A stretch of DNA of 64,000 nt, from positions 3,968,001 through 4,032,000 of the forward strand of contig CP046174.1 of the NCBI GenBank assembly GCA_017161075.1, in the 5' to 3' direction. Source of the DNA: Erysipelotrichaceae bacterium 66202529 (GTDB lineage: Bacteria; Bacillota_I; Bacilli_A; Erysipelotrichales; Erysipelotrichaceae). Positions 46,900-55,301 of this stretch are shown piece by piece (position 1 is the stretch's first letter; each line of letters starts with the position of its first letter). Below the pieces are notes generated by a model that was not told the origin of the DNA, searched no databases, and saw only the letters and a program-made list of their open reading frames with translations. The translations under genes were made by a program, and so were the position numbers.

Positions 46900-47286
46900 T
46901 TATTTCATTAGCTGTTCGATAACTAAAGCATCCGCTGGTACCCAGTCGATGCTTTTTATTTTTTCTTCATCTATACGTAGCCATTGAATAGCTGAATGAT
47001 CGTATAAATGGAAAGGTTCTTTTTTTATTTCACAAATATAACATGCCATGTTTAAATGAAATGTAGGGTAATCATACTGGATAGTCACAAAATACGTTTC
47101 ATTATAAATTTCTATGTTCAATTCCTCTCTTATTTCCCGTTTTAAGGCTTGAACAGGTAACTCTCCTTCTTCGATCTTACCTCCAGGAAATTCCCAAAGC
47201 CCAGCAAAATCACCTTTTAAACGCTGAGCAATTAGATATAGGTCATCCTTCTTTATGATTGCGGCTACAACATTTACTTTTTTCAT
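46900..47286 (-). CDS. NUDIX hydrolase, MutT-like
   Basis: 128 residues with the NUDIX box GGKIEEGELPVQALKREIREEL (about 34-55) and the N-terminal KKVNVVAAIIKKDDLYLIAQR typical of 8-oxo-dGTP diphosphatases. It could clean oxidised nucleotides or, in this context, act on modified nucleotides. It is convergent with the HNH gene, with five bases between the stop codons. Confidence 0.88.
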   Translation of the reverse strand: MKKVNVVAAIIKKDDLYLIAQRLKGDFAGLWEFPGGKIEEGELPVQALKREIREELNIEIYNETYFVTIQYDYPTFHLNMACYICEIKKEPFHLYDHSAIQWLRIDEEKIKSIDWVPADALVIEQLMK

Positions 47287-47423
47287 AGTACATCACCTGA
47301 ACGTATCATATCAAATTGAGTATTGAAATACAATCTTCTTAAGCAAAGCACTACACTATCCACAACATTTGTACTTAAGTTTAAATAATGCTAAAATGAT
47401 AAAGAAATAAAGGAAGGGACTAT

Positions 47424-47738
47424 ATGACGACACAAATAATCAACGATTTTAAAAATAAATTTATCATTACCAATTACGCATTTTTCACCGACATTTTCAC
47501 CAAACCCATCTGGGGTGACATGGGCGAAGATACAGCTTCCATCACACTTACCGTTGTTAATGACACCTGGCATCTTCACTTTATCCGCACCCAAAGCGGT
47601 GAGCCATATCCATTAAGCGATACTGTATGCAATGTAATCGATGAATATGAAAAGGATTTGACTGATGAAGAACTATATGAATTTCTGGCACACCATAATA
47701 TTATGAAGGAATTCGAAGACGCTGTATCAATGCTTTAG
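47424..47738 (+). CDS. Unknown protein in the accessory island
   Basis: 104 residues, acidic C-terminal helix region (NVIDEYEKDLTDEELYEFLAHHNIMKEFEDAVSML). AAGGAAGGG site before the ATG and TAAAAT -10 further up. No family recognised. Monocistronic between NUDIX and a strong terminator. Confidence 0.65.
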   Translation: MTTQIINDFKNKFIITNYAFFTDIFTKPIWGDMGEDTASITLTVVNDTWHLHFIRTQSGEPYPLSDTVCNVIDEYEKDLTDEELYEFLAHHNIMKEFEDAVSML

Positions 47739-47748
47739 ATACATATAT

Positions 47749-47783
47749 AGTATGAATGGCATAATAACTGACACATTCATACT
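47749..47783 (+). terminator. Terminator after the unknown island gene
   Basis: AGTATGAATG / CATTCATACT perfect 10-bp stem followed by TTTATTTT. Confidence 0.8.
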
Positions 47784-47853
47784 TTTATTTTACATTTAAA
47801 CCTTTATCCTTGAAAATCTAGTATAATAGAAAAGTAAAGGAGGTACTGTACAT

Positions 47854-48195
47854 ATGAAAACAATTATCCATAATAAATTAGTACGTGATCATATTCCGCA
47901 AATCATCCAAAAGGATAATAAACGATGCAAAGTATCTATACTCCACGATACAGCTTACATTGAGCAATTAAAGAAAAAACTCATTGAAGAAGCTCAGGAG
48001 GTGCAGGAAGCCTCAACAAAAAAGGAAATCATCCTAGAGCTAGCTGATCTACTTGAGGTTATGCACGCCTTAAAAGCTTCCCTTCAAATAACATCTGCAG
48101 AAATAGAAGATGCAAGAATTACAAAAGCGCATCAGAACGGTACATTTACTAAGCATTTATTTCTGGAATATGTAGAGGTAACAGACAATGAGTGA
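47854..48195 (+). CDS. MazG-like nucleotide pyrophosphohydrolase
   Basis: 113 residues. The all-alpha NTP-pyrophosphatase (MazG/phosphoribosyl-ATP pyrophosphohydrolase-like) pattern is clear: NKLVRDHIPQII at the start, then the metal-binding EEAQEVQEA and ILELADLLEVMHAL (E-x2-3-E and E-x2-D). AAGGAGG site. Its last eight bases overlap the HNH gene start, so the two are made together. Such enzymes in defence contexts may deplete or sort nucleotides. Confidence 0.82.
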   Translation: MKTIIHNKLVRDHIPQIIQKDNKRCKVSILHDTAYIEQLKKKLIEEAQEVQEASTKKEIILELADLLEVMHALKASLQITSAEIEDARITKAHQNGTFTKHLFLEYVEVTDNE

Positions 48196-49141
48196 TTACA
48201 TAAGGCAATGGCTGGACATCATTGAAAATATGAATAATGACAACACCTATAAGCTAGCCTGGGGTAGAGCGCTACTAGAATGCATTCTTTATGCACCAAG
48301 TGATGATCTTACGATTTCTTTTGATGAAATATCCAGGTGCATGCTAAAATATTACTGGAATCAGGTATTTTTCTTTAAGCTTAAGCAAGGACCTACAAAA
48401 ATACCTGTTATTGTACAGCTAACGCAAGAATGCATACATTATTATACTACAAAACAAGAGTCTACTATACCAGTCTGGTTTGACTATGCAGAATCTGTTC
48501 TTAAATCAGATTTAGATTTCTACAAGAGCATCATACGACGCTCCTCCAATACACTTAAAGAGAATGTTTCCTGGCGCTTTAAGCGTTGCAAAACACATGA
48601 TTATCCGATCTATGATTTGAATTTGAAACAAAAAACAGTAGTTTTCACGAAGCAGCAGGTTATAGAGCTAAAAGACTATGCCTTTGTATTATCTCAATTA
48701 TTGAATTATCGCTGGGCACAGCTGCTGGAGCGATTCAACACTAGTCCTAAAATTGCATTAAAGGTGAAAGGAATTTCAGATAATAAATTGAGAAGGAAAA
48801 ACCTAGCAAAATTTCGTGATATTCTATTGAGCTATAAAGACGAGGATTGCCCCGTAGATTTCTATACTGGAGAAATTCTAAAAAAAGAAGATATCTCTGT
48901 AGATCATGTCCTGCCATGGTCTTTCCTATACAGCGATGACCTTTGGAACCTTGTCCTTACCTCCAAAAGCCATAATTCCCGCAAGAGCAATTCAATTCCG
49001 GATGAAGCTACTATCAAACGGCTTAATGATAGAAATAAAAAGCTTGTTAATATTATAAAAGATCCAGCTCTAAAAGATGCATTAAAACTAGCAGTGGAAC
49101 ATAACTATGTTGACAAATTCTACATGAATATGAAAATATAA
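48188..49141 (+). CDS. HNH endonuclease of the MazG-HNH pair
   Basis: 317 residues. The nuclease motif lies at the C-terminus: FYTGEILKKEDISVDHVLPWSF with Asp239-His240, then DDLWNLVLTSKSHNSRKSNS with Asn254 and His262-Asn263. The usual zinc cysteines of McrA-type HNH proteins are missing except one (DEDCPVDFYTG), so it is the metal-free, Cas9-like form. Residues 1-200 are helical with no family I recognise and could hold the target or partner specificity. Confidence 0.78.
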   Translation: MSDYIRQWLDIIENMNNDNTYKLAWGRALLECILYAPSDDLTISFDEISRCMLKYYWNQVFFFKLKQGPTKIPVIVQLTQECIHYYTTKQESTIPVWFDYAESVLKSDLDFYKSIIRRSSNTLKENVSWRFKRCKTHDYPIYDLNLKQKTVVFTKQQVIELKDYAFVLSQLLNYRWAQLLERFNTSPKIALKVKGISDNKLRRKNLAKFRDILLSYKDEDCPVDFYTGEILKKEDISVDHVLPWSFLYSDDLWNLVLTSKSHNSRKSNSIPDEATIKRLNDRNKKLVNIIKDPALKDALKLAVEHNYVDKFYMNMKI

Positions 49142-49373
49142 GTAACGAATATTATAGTTTGCATACTAATCAAATATAAATTATCTGTTTATGAATAACG
49201 ACATGATGGACATATACATTAAAATAAGAATGGAGGATACATACATGGTAAAGACAAGGGTGTATCCTTCTTAATATCAAACAATGATGATGCTGTGTGG
49301 CCATACTCTTATGGAGTTAAGAAAATTGCAGAGTATATCCTTATAAAGAAATTTATGCCTTCATACGCAAAAG
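49142..49373. other. Gap after the HNH gene
   Basis: Contains AGGATACA (49234-49241) / TGTATCCT (49261-49268), a perfect 8-bp hairpin that may end the island transcript and that also covers a GGAGG before a nine-codon frame (MVKTRVYPS). No gene supported. Confidence 0.45.
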
Positions 49374-49432
49374 AAAAGACTGCCCTATGATATGATTGAT
49401 CAAATCAGCATATCCATACGGACAGTCCTTTT
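49374..49432 (-). terminator. Terminator of the ABC exporter operon
   Basis: AAAAGACTG (49374-49382) and CAGTCCTTTT (49423-49432) pair across a 40-base loop (one bulge), with T-rich DNA after it on the minus strand. Confidence 0.5.
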
Positions 49433-49451
49433 TCATATTCTAACAATTAAC

Positions 49452-51341
49452 TCAATCCAGCTCCAATCCTCCGGTATACAGCTGGTAATACGTTCCCCGC
49501 TCCTTCATCAGCTTCTCATGGTTTCCACGTTCAATGATCTTTCCCTGATCCATTACCATAATCACATCCGAATTTCTGATTGTAGAAAGCCGATGTGCAA
49601 TAACAAACACCGTTCTTCCCTCCATCAGCTTATCCATGCCATCCTGTACAATCTTCTCTGTACGGGAATCGATAGAGCTTGTCGCCTCATCCAGTATCAG
49701 AACAGGAGAATTTGCAAGTGCTGCTCTGGCAATCGACAATAACTGCCGCTGTCCCTGGGAAAGAGAAGCCCCATCCCCGCTGATCAGCGTGTCATAGCCA
49801 TGCTCCAGATGCCGTATAAACCCATGTGCATTCGCAAGCTTTGCCGCCGCAATGACCTCCTCATCTGTAGCATCCGCCTTGCCATATCGGATATTATCGC
49901 GAATCGTTCCGGTAAACAGATGCGTATCCTGTAAAACAATTCCCAAAGACCTTCTCAAATCATCCTTTTTAATCAGCTTGATATCAATTCCATCGTACGT
50001 GATCGTACCCTTTTGAATATCATAAAAACGGTTAATCAGGTTGGTAATCGTCGTCTTTCCAGCTCCCGTGGCACCGACAAATGCCACCTTTTGACCACGC
50101 TCGGCATACAGCTTGATATTATACAGAATCTGCTTATTTTCATTATAGCCAAAATCAACATCATCAAATATGATATCTCCAACAAGCGGTACATACTGCA
50201 CAGCCCCATCCTTACGCGGATGCCGCCATGCCCACCTTCCTGTCGGTACATCACTCTCTACCAATTCACCGTCAACATCCTTTACATTTGCCAATGTCAC
50301 CAGACCATCATCCAATTCCAGCCCTTCATCCATCAACGCAAAGATGCGGGAAGCACCTGCGGATGCCATTATAACAGAATTCAGCTGCTGGGAAATTTGC
50401 GTAATCGGCATCGTAAACGACCTGTTCAACTGCAGAAAGGATGCCAGACCGCCTAATGTCAGACCGCCGATACCATTGATTGCCACAAGGCCACCCAGCA
50501 ATGCTGTCAATACATACGATATATTTCCCAGGTTCCCCATAACCGGCATCAGGATATTCGCAAACTTATTTGCCTGATAGGCACTGTCAAACAGCTGCTC
50601 ATTCACCCGGTCAAAGCCATCCTTTGTTTCCTGCTCATGCGTAAACACCTTAATGACCTTTTGACCGCTCATCATCTCCTCGATATAGCCATTCACAATA
50701 CCGAGGTCAGTCTGCTGACGCTTGAAATAAACAGCACTCTGACCGGCAATTTTAGACATCGCCGTTTTCATAACAATCACCATGACCACGACAATAGCTG
50801 TCAGGTAAAGGCTCAGCACACACATAGAAAGAAAGACACTCACCACAGTAATCGCAGAAGATAAAAGCTGTGGAATGCTTTGTGAAATCACCTGCCGCAG
50901 CGTATCTGTATCATTCGTATACACCGACATGATATCTCCATGATGGTGCGTGTCAAAATAACGAATTGGCAGCTTCTCCATATGTGCAAACAAATCATCC
51001 CGTATCCGTTTCATCGTCCCCTGTGCCACATTGATTAAAATCCTGGCATATAAATACGTGGATGCAATACCGCATGCGTAAATGGCTGCCATGCCACATA
51101 ATGCCTGAAACAGCGGATGAAAATCAGCCGGTCCGCTGGACGTCAGAATCGGTGCGATATAATCATCAATCAGACTCTTTAAAAACAGGGAGCTTGCGAC
51201 GGTTGCCAGGGAGCTTACGATAATGAAAATCAACACAAAGAAGCAGGAAACCTTATAATTGCGAATCACATAACCGCACAGACGCTTCAGCACCTGTAAG
51301 GAATCACGGTCTGCTTTGATTTTATTCTTCCTGACCTGCAT
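49452..51341 (-). CDS. Heterodimeric ABC multidrug exporter, catalytic half
   Basis: About 629 residues: six-helix membrane domain, then an NBD with Walker A GATGAGKTT, signature LSQGQRQLL and Walker B VLILDEATSSID with the catalytic Glu. An insertion of about 45 residues (EGLELDDGLVTLANV...DGAVQYVPL) links membrane domain and NBD. The ATG at 51341 is chosen over an in-frame GTG at 51347 by spacing from GGAGG. Its first 20 bases overlap the other half-transporter gene. Confidence 0.92.
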   Translation of the reverse strand: MQVRKNKIKADRDSLQVLKRLCGYVIRNYKVSCFFVLIFIIVSSLATVASSLFLKSLIDDYIAPILTSSGPADFHPLFQALCGMAAIYACGIASTYLYARILINVAQGTMKRIRDDLFAHMEKLPIRYFDTHHHGDIMSVYTNDTDTLRQVISQSIPQLLSSAITVVSVFLSMCVLSLYLTAIVVVMVIVMKTAMSKIAGQSAVYFKRQQTDLGIVNGYIEEMMSGQKVIKVFTHEQETKDGFDRVNEQLFDSAYQANKFANILMPVMGNLGNISYVLTALLGGLVAINGIGGLTLGGLASFLQLNRSFTMPITQISQQLNSVIMASAGASRIFALMDEGLELDDGLVTLANVKDVDGELVESDVPTGRWAWRHPRKDGAVQYVPLVGDIIFDDVDFGYNENKQILYNIKLYAERGQKVAFVGATGAGKTTITNLINRFYDIQKGTITYDGIDIKLIKKDDLRRSLGIVLQDTHLFTGTIRDNIRYGKADATDEEVIAAAKLANAHGFIRHLEHGYDTLISGDGASLSQGQRQLLSIARAALANSPVLILDEATSSIDSRTEKIVQDGMDKLMEGRTVFVIAHRLSTIRNSDVIMVMDQGKIIERGNHEKLMKERGTYYQLYTGGLELD

Positions 51342-53067
51342 CCTCACCGCCTCCTTTCACCTGTGTACGATACACCTCCTGATAAATTGCATTTGTTTTC
51401 AATAGCTCCTCATGTGTTCCGATACCATTGATTTTTCCATCATCCAGCACGAAAATTCTATCCGCATCCTCGATGGAGGAAATACGCTGGGATATAATCA
51501 GCTTTGTAATATCCGCCAGCTCCTCTCGAAACGCCTTTCGTATCAAATAATCGGTTCGTGTATCCACTGCACTGGTAGAATCGTCCAAAATCAGAATTTT
51601 CGGATTCTTCAACAAGGCTCTGGCAATACAAAGACGCTGCTTCTGTCCTCCGGATACATTGCTTCCACCCTGCTCAATATGTGTATCATAACCATCCGGA
51701 AACCGCTGAATAAACTCATCCGCCTGTGCCAGCCTGCATGCCTGCAGCATTTCTTCGTCACTCGCATTCGGATTTCCCCAACGCAGATTATCTTTAATCG
51801 TCCCGCTGAACAGCACATTATTCTGCAATACCATGGAAACCTGGTTTCGCAGCACATCCAAATCGTAGTCCTGCACATTCACTCCGCCGACACAGAGACT
51901 GCCTTTTGTCACATCATACAGACGAGGAATCAGTTGTACGAAGGAAGACTTCCCGCTGCCGGTTCCTCCCAGGATACCAATGGTTTCACCAGATTGGATA
52001 TGCAAATCAATATCCTCCAGAGAATCCGCCTCCTGATCCGCACTGTATGCAAAGCTGACATGATGGAAATCAATCGAGCCATCCTTCACCTCGGTAACAG
52101 CCTGTGTAGGTGAAACAATAGTACTCTTTTCATCCAGTACCTCATCAATACGCTGTACTGACGCAAAGCTCATAGACAGCATGACAAAAATCATAGACAG
52201 CATCATCAGGGACATCAGAATATTCGTAGTATACGTGATCATACTCATCAGCTCACCGGTCGTCATGGAGCCAGTGACAATCATCCTTGCGCCAAGCCAG
52301 GATATCGCTATAATGCAGGCATACATACACAGCTGCATCGCCGGAGAGTTGAAAATCAATATATTCTCTGCCTTTTTAAACAGACGATATATATTATAAG
52401 AGGCCTTATGAAACTTCGATATTTCATATTCCTCCTTCACATACGCCTTAACCACTCGCATATTCGTTATATTTTCCTGTACACTTGCATTCAGATCATC
52501 ATATTTATTGAATACATGCAGGAAAATCGGATGTGCGAATTTCATAATAAAAATTAGTACAACACCCAGAAAAGCAATCGCATATAAAAATACCATAGAC
52601 AGCCTTGCATTGATAATAAAGGTCATCGCCATCGCACAAATCAGCGTCAGCGGAGCACGTACGCACATACGCAGCACCATCTGATAGGCATTTTGTATAT
52701 TCGTCACATCCGTCATCAATCGCGTTACCAGACCGGCTGTGGAAAACTTGTCAATATTGTGAAACGAGAAATCCTGAATATTATAGAACATCGCCTTGCG
52801 CAGATTCTTAGCAAAGCCTGCAGATGCATAGGCCGCACATTTCCCGGACATTGCCCCGCAGAACAAAGAACCAAAGGCCGCCACAATCATAATGAGTCCA
52901 TATTTTGTTACTTCCGCCATATCGCCCTGACTCACACCCTTATCAATGATAAAGGACATCAGAAACGGCAGAGAAATTTCCAGTACAACCTCTCCCACCA
53001 TAAAGGCCGGAGCTATAAAGGAGGATTTCTTATATTCTTTTACTTCCTGTAAAATCCGTTTGATCAT
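51322..53067 (-). CDS. Heterodimeric ABC multidrug exporter, degenerate half
   Basis: About 581 residues: six-helix membrane domain and NBD with Walker A GGTGSGKSS, signature NVSGGQKQRLC and Walker B ILILDDSTSAVD. The Asp in place of the catalytic Glu marks the degenerate site known from heterodimeric exporters such as TM287/288 and BmrCD. The ATG at 53067 has AAGGAG at proper spacing; an ATG at 53076 abuts it. A second MarR operator lies just upstream. Confidence 0.92.
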   Translation of the reverse strand: MIKRILQEVKEYKKSSFIAPAFMVGEVVLEISLPFLMSFIIDKGVSQGDMAEVTKYGLIMIVAAFGSLFCGAMSGKCAAYASAGFAKNLRKAMFYNIQDFSFHNIDKFSTAGLVTRLMTDVTNIQNAYQMVLRMCVRAPLTLICAMAMTFIINARLSMVFLYAIAFLGVVLIFIMKFAHPIFLHVFNKYDDLNASVQENITNMRVVKAYVKEEYEISKFHKASYNIYRLFKKAENILIFNSPAMQLCMYACIIAISWLGARMIVTGSMTTGELMSMITYTTNILMSLMMLSMIFVMLSMSFASVQRIDEVLDEKSTIVSPTQAVTEVKDGSIDFHHVSFAYSADQEADSLEDIDLHIQSGETIGILGGTGSGKSSFVQLIPRLYDVTKGSLCVGGVNVQDYDLDVLRNQVSMVLQNNVLFSGTIKDNLRWGNPNASDEEMLQACRLAQADEFIQRFPDGYDTHIEQGGSNVSGGQKQRLCIARALLKNPKILILDDSTSAVDTRTDYLIRKAFREELADITKLIISQRISSIEDADRIFVLDDGKINGIGTHEELLKTNAIYQEVYRTQVKGGGEDAGQEE

Positions 53068-53086
53068 CGTTGTCATCTCCTTTTCG

Positions 53087-53098
53087 ATAGCATGCTAT
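53087..53098. promoter_or_regulatory. Second MarR operator, before the ABC genes
   Basis: ATAGCATGCTAT, a perfect 12-bp palindrome, nearly the same as the one at the marR promoter. Confidence 0.6.
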
Positions 53099-53120
53099 GT
53101 ATTTACTGAAAAGAAAAGCA

Positions 53121-53549
53121 TTAGTGCTCCTGTCCCAGCATTTTTAGCAGGCAGTGTCTCATACATGCGATTTCTTTATCATCTAATGCGGATACCAGCT
53201 CCTGCTCGTTCTCCTTAAATTTCTCCCGAAGTATTTTATCCAGCTCCAGAGCCTGTTCACTGACAACAATATTCTTCACCCGTGCATCCTTTGCACTGGA
53301 AACACGGTGTATCAGTCCCTTGTGCTCCAGACGGTTGAGAATACCGGTGACCGATGGATTGGATATATCCATCGCATTTTCAATGTCCTTCTGATGCACC
53401 TGTTGTCCCCGTTCATTGGCTTTAAACAGGTAGATCAGGGTAAAGGTCTGGGAAGCAGTTAAATCAAATTCCGCAAACATCGTATTCAGCTTTGCCTGAT
53501 TCATTAGAAATACCTGTTTGATGAGATATCCGATATGATTATCCGCCAT
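53121..53549 (-). CDS. MarR-family transcriptional regulator
   Basis: 142 residues with the winged-helix MarR fold: LNTMFAEFDLTASQTFTLIYLF, the recognition helix region ENAMDISNPSVTGILNRLEHKGLI and the wing SSAKDARVKNIVVSEQ. It precedes the ABC exporter genes and likely represses the operon until a drug ligand binds. GAGGTG precedes the ATG. Confidence 0.93.
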   Translation of the reverse strand: MADNHIGYLIKQVFLMNQAKLNTMFAEFDLTASQTFTLIYLFKANERGQQVHQKDIENAMDISNPSVTGILNRLEHKGLIHRVSSAKDARVKNIVVSEQALELDKILREKFKENEQELVSALDDKEIACMRHCLLKMLGQEH

Positions 53550-53579
53550 GCTTTCACCTCACACTTCGCAAGCTAATAT

Positions 53580-53591
53580 ATAGCACGCTAT
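53580..53591. promoter_or_regulatory. MarR operator at the operon promoter
   Basis: ATAGC-AC-GCTAT palindrome immediately downstream of the -10 box. Confidence 0.65.
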
Positions 53592-53593
53592 GA

Positions 53594-53622
53594 ATTATAC
53601 ACCTGACAGCCTCTCCTGTCAA
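53594..53622 (-). promoter_or_regulatory. Consensus promoter of marR and the ABC exporter
   Basis: Minus strand TTGACA (53617-53622), 17-bp spacer, TATAAT (53594-53599): a full consensus match. Confidence 0.85.
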
Positions 53623-54179
53623 ATATTTTTACTTTGACCATTTCGGTAATTCAACCTGGAAGTAATGTAAGAGGTGAATTTGTTAAAACAGCTGATTAAA
53701 GATTATTTCTGTACATAGAATAGCTGTTTTTTTGAAAGAATTGTTACACTTTTTTATTCTCAGGTATCCTGTAAAGCCTTCATTCATCATTTTTTCAATA
53801 CTCAAAATAATTCCCCTGTGCTTCCCTATCGTCCATCTGTGCATGCACTGCTTTCTATAAAGATATCCTGCTCCCTTTCTCTTGAAAACAAGTTGAAAAT
53901 GGAACCCATCACAAACACACTTGCCTGTATATGGTGTAAGAATCAAATAAATAATGAATGACTGCCGATTCAGTCTTCGCTATGGCTGAAATTCGTAACA
54001 GCTTCCTATATAAAAAACATCTGTAAACAGGATATTGTTTTACCCTTCAGGATTGCATTATATAAAACAGCTATACACCGAGCGGTTTAGCATTTACTAC
54101 CATAATTTTCATCAGCAAACTCGATGGTTTCCTTCTTCACAAAATAGATACCAGCCTTGCCTCTTTCTCATATAAAAAA
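53623..54179. other. Gap without a supported gene
   Basis: Contains a plus-strand hairpin with T-run: AAAACAGCT (53685-53693) / AGCTGTTTT (53722-53730) then TTT. A GAGGTG plus a TTG at 53680 would give a 13-codon frame inside it. An 87-codon minus-strand frame at 53683-53946 ends in this hairpin and lacks a ribosome site. Confidence 0.45.
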
Positions 54180-54211
54180 GGAATACATCCATCTTTCTTA
54201 GGGTGCATTCC
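54180..54211 (-). terminator. Terminator of the glycosyltransferase gene
   Basis: Minus strand GGAATGCA / TGTATTCC (one wobble) followed by TTTTTT. The first arm lies inside the last codons of the gene. Confidence 0.6.
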
Positions 54212-55268
54212 CGAAAAACTTTCGATTTTGTTGTACGGCAGTACTGCTGGGCTTGTATCTGCCCGCAATATCATTATAATGCATGGATGCCTGGCGGTCA
54301 TGCAGCTGCCAGTAACAGACGCAGAGCTGAATTGCCGGAAGATATCCATAGCAGTCCACCCGGACAAAGGCGCCGCTTTGATCATTGCGTGGCCGATGCA
54401 TTGCAGTCTCATACCAGAATACAGCCTCTTTCCAGCGCTCCATGTCGAAAAAGTATTTACCAATATCACAGCACAGCTCCGCCCTTGGCACATCATATTG
54501 AAAGCTGCGCATATAGGCCTGCAGCTCCTCATCCTTTTGCCGGAGTGCCTGATAACAATACCCCATCATTTCACATGCATCGATATTGTTTTCCACCCAG
54601 CCCTGCCCTTCCTTCAGGAAGGCTTCAAATGTTTGCAATGCTTCTTCATAGCGCTTGTGGTAATACAGCTCTCTGGCATAATAGAACTGTTCTCTGGCAT
54701 TTAAACGTGTTCCTAATGCAATCATATGTTCAAAGATACGCAGATTACGATCCGGATCACTCACATGCAGCTTTTGATGTGTAATAGCGATATCCTCATA
54801 TTGCACAATTCCGCTTAATGGAATCACCTCATGGATAACACCGATCCATTGATGCTGCATCTGCCGGTTCATCAGACGTTCCCGATAATAGGAAAAGGTA
54901 GGATTTCCCTTCTCATCAAACGCCGTATGATACTTCATCATCACGATAGAAACCTCCGGCTGCAGGCGCTGCTTCAATTCCACCAGCTTATCCTGCTCCT
55001 CCTGTAAAATCACATCGTCCGCATCCAGCCACATGATAAAGTCCTGGGTTGCCTTGGAAAAGGAATAATTGCGCGCTTTGGAAAAATCATCACACCATGG
55101 AAAATCATACACGTTATCTGTAAAGCTGGCCGCGATCTCCTTTGTTTTATCTATACTTCCAGTATCCACAATCACGATTTCATCCGCAAAGGAGGTAATG
55201 CAGGCAAGACAGCGTGCCAATACCTCCTCTTCATTTTTGACAATCATACATACACTGATCCCCGCCAT
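54198..55268 (-). CDS. Family 2 glycosyltransferase with TPR-like C-terminus
   Basis: About 356 residues. N-terminal GT-A domain: ISVCMIVKNEEEVLARCL, VIVDTGSIDKT, and the DxD motif in MWLDADDVI. The C-terminal half has helical repeats (YYARELYYHKRYEEALQTFEAFL, ELCCDIGKYFFDMERWKEAVFWYETAM) like TPRs. The ATG at 55268 has AAAGGGGA upstream. It follows the collagen-like protein gene by 33 bases and is the likely enzyme that glycosylates its collagen repeats. Confidence 0.88.
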   Translation of the reverse strand: MAGISVCMIVKNEEEVLARCLACITSFADEIVIVDTGSIDKTKEIAASFTDNVYDFPWCDDFSKARNYSFSKATQDFIMWLDADDVILQEEQDKLVELKQRLQPEVSIVMMKYHTAFDEKGNPTFSYYRERLMNRQMQHQWIGVIHEVIPLSGIVQYEDIAITHQKLHVSDPDRNLRIFEHMIALGTRLNAREQFYYARELYYHKRYEEALQTFEAFLKEGQGWVENNIDACEMMGYCYQALRQKDEELQAYMRSFQYDVPRAELCCDIGKYFFDMERWKEAVFWYETAMHRPRNDQSGAFVRVDCYGYLPAIQLCVCYWQLHDRQASMHYNDIAGRYKPSSTAVQQNRKFFGNAP

Positions 55269-55301
55269 ACATCGTCCCCTTTCCTTATCCAAATTCCTTT
55301 A

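Noticed and set aside
53683..53946. Minus-strand 87-codon frame between marR and the glycosyltransferase
   Set aside because: No ribosome site, and it ends within a terminator hairpin.
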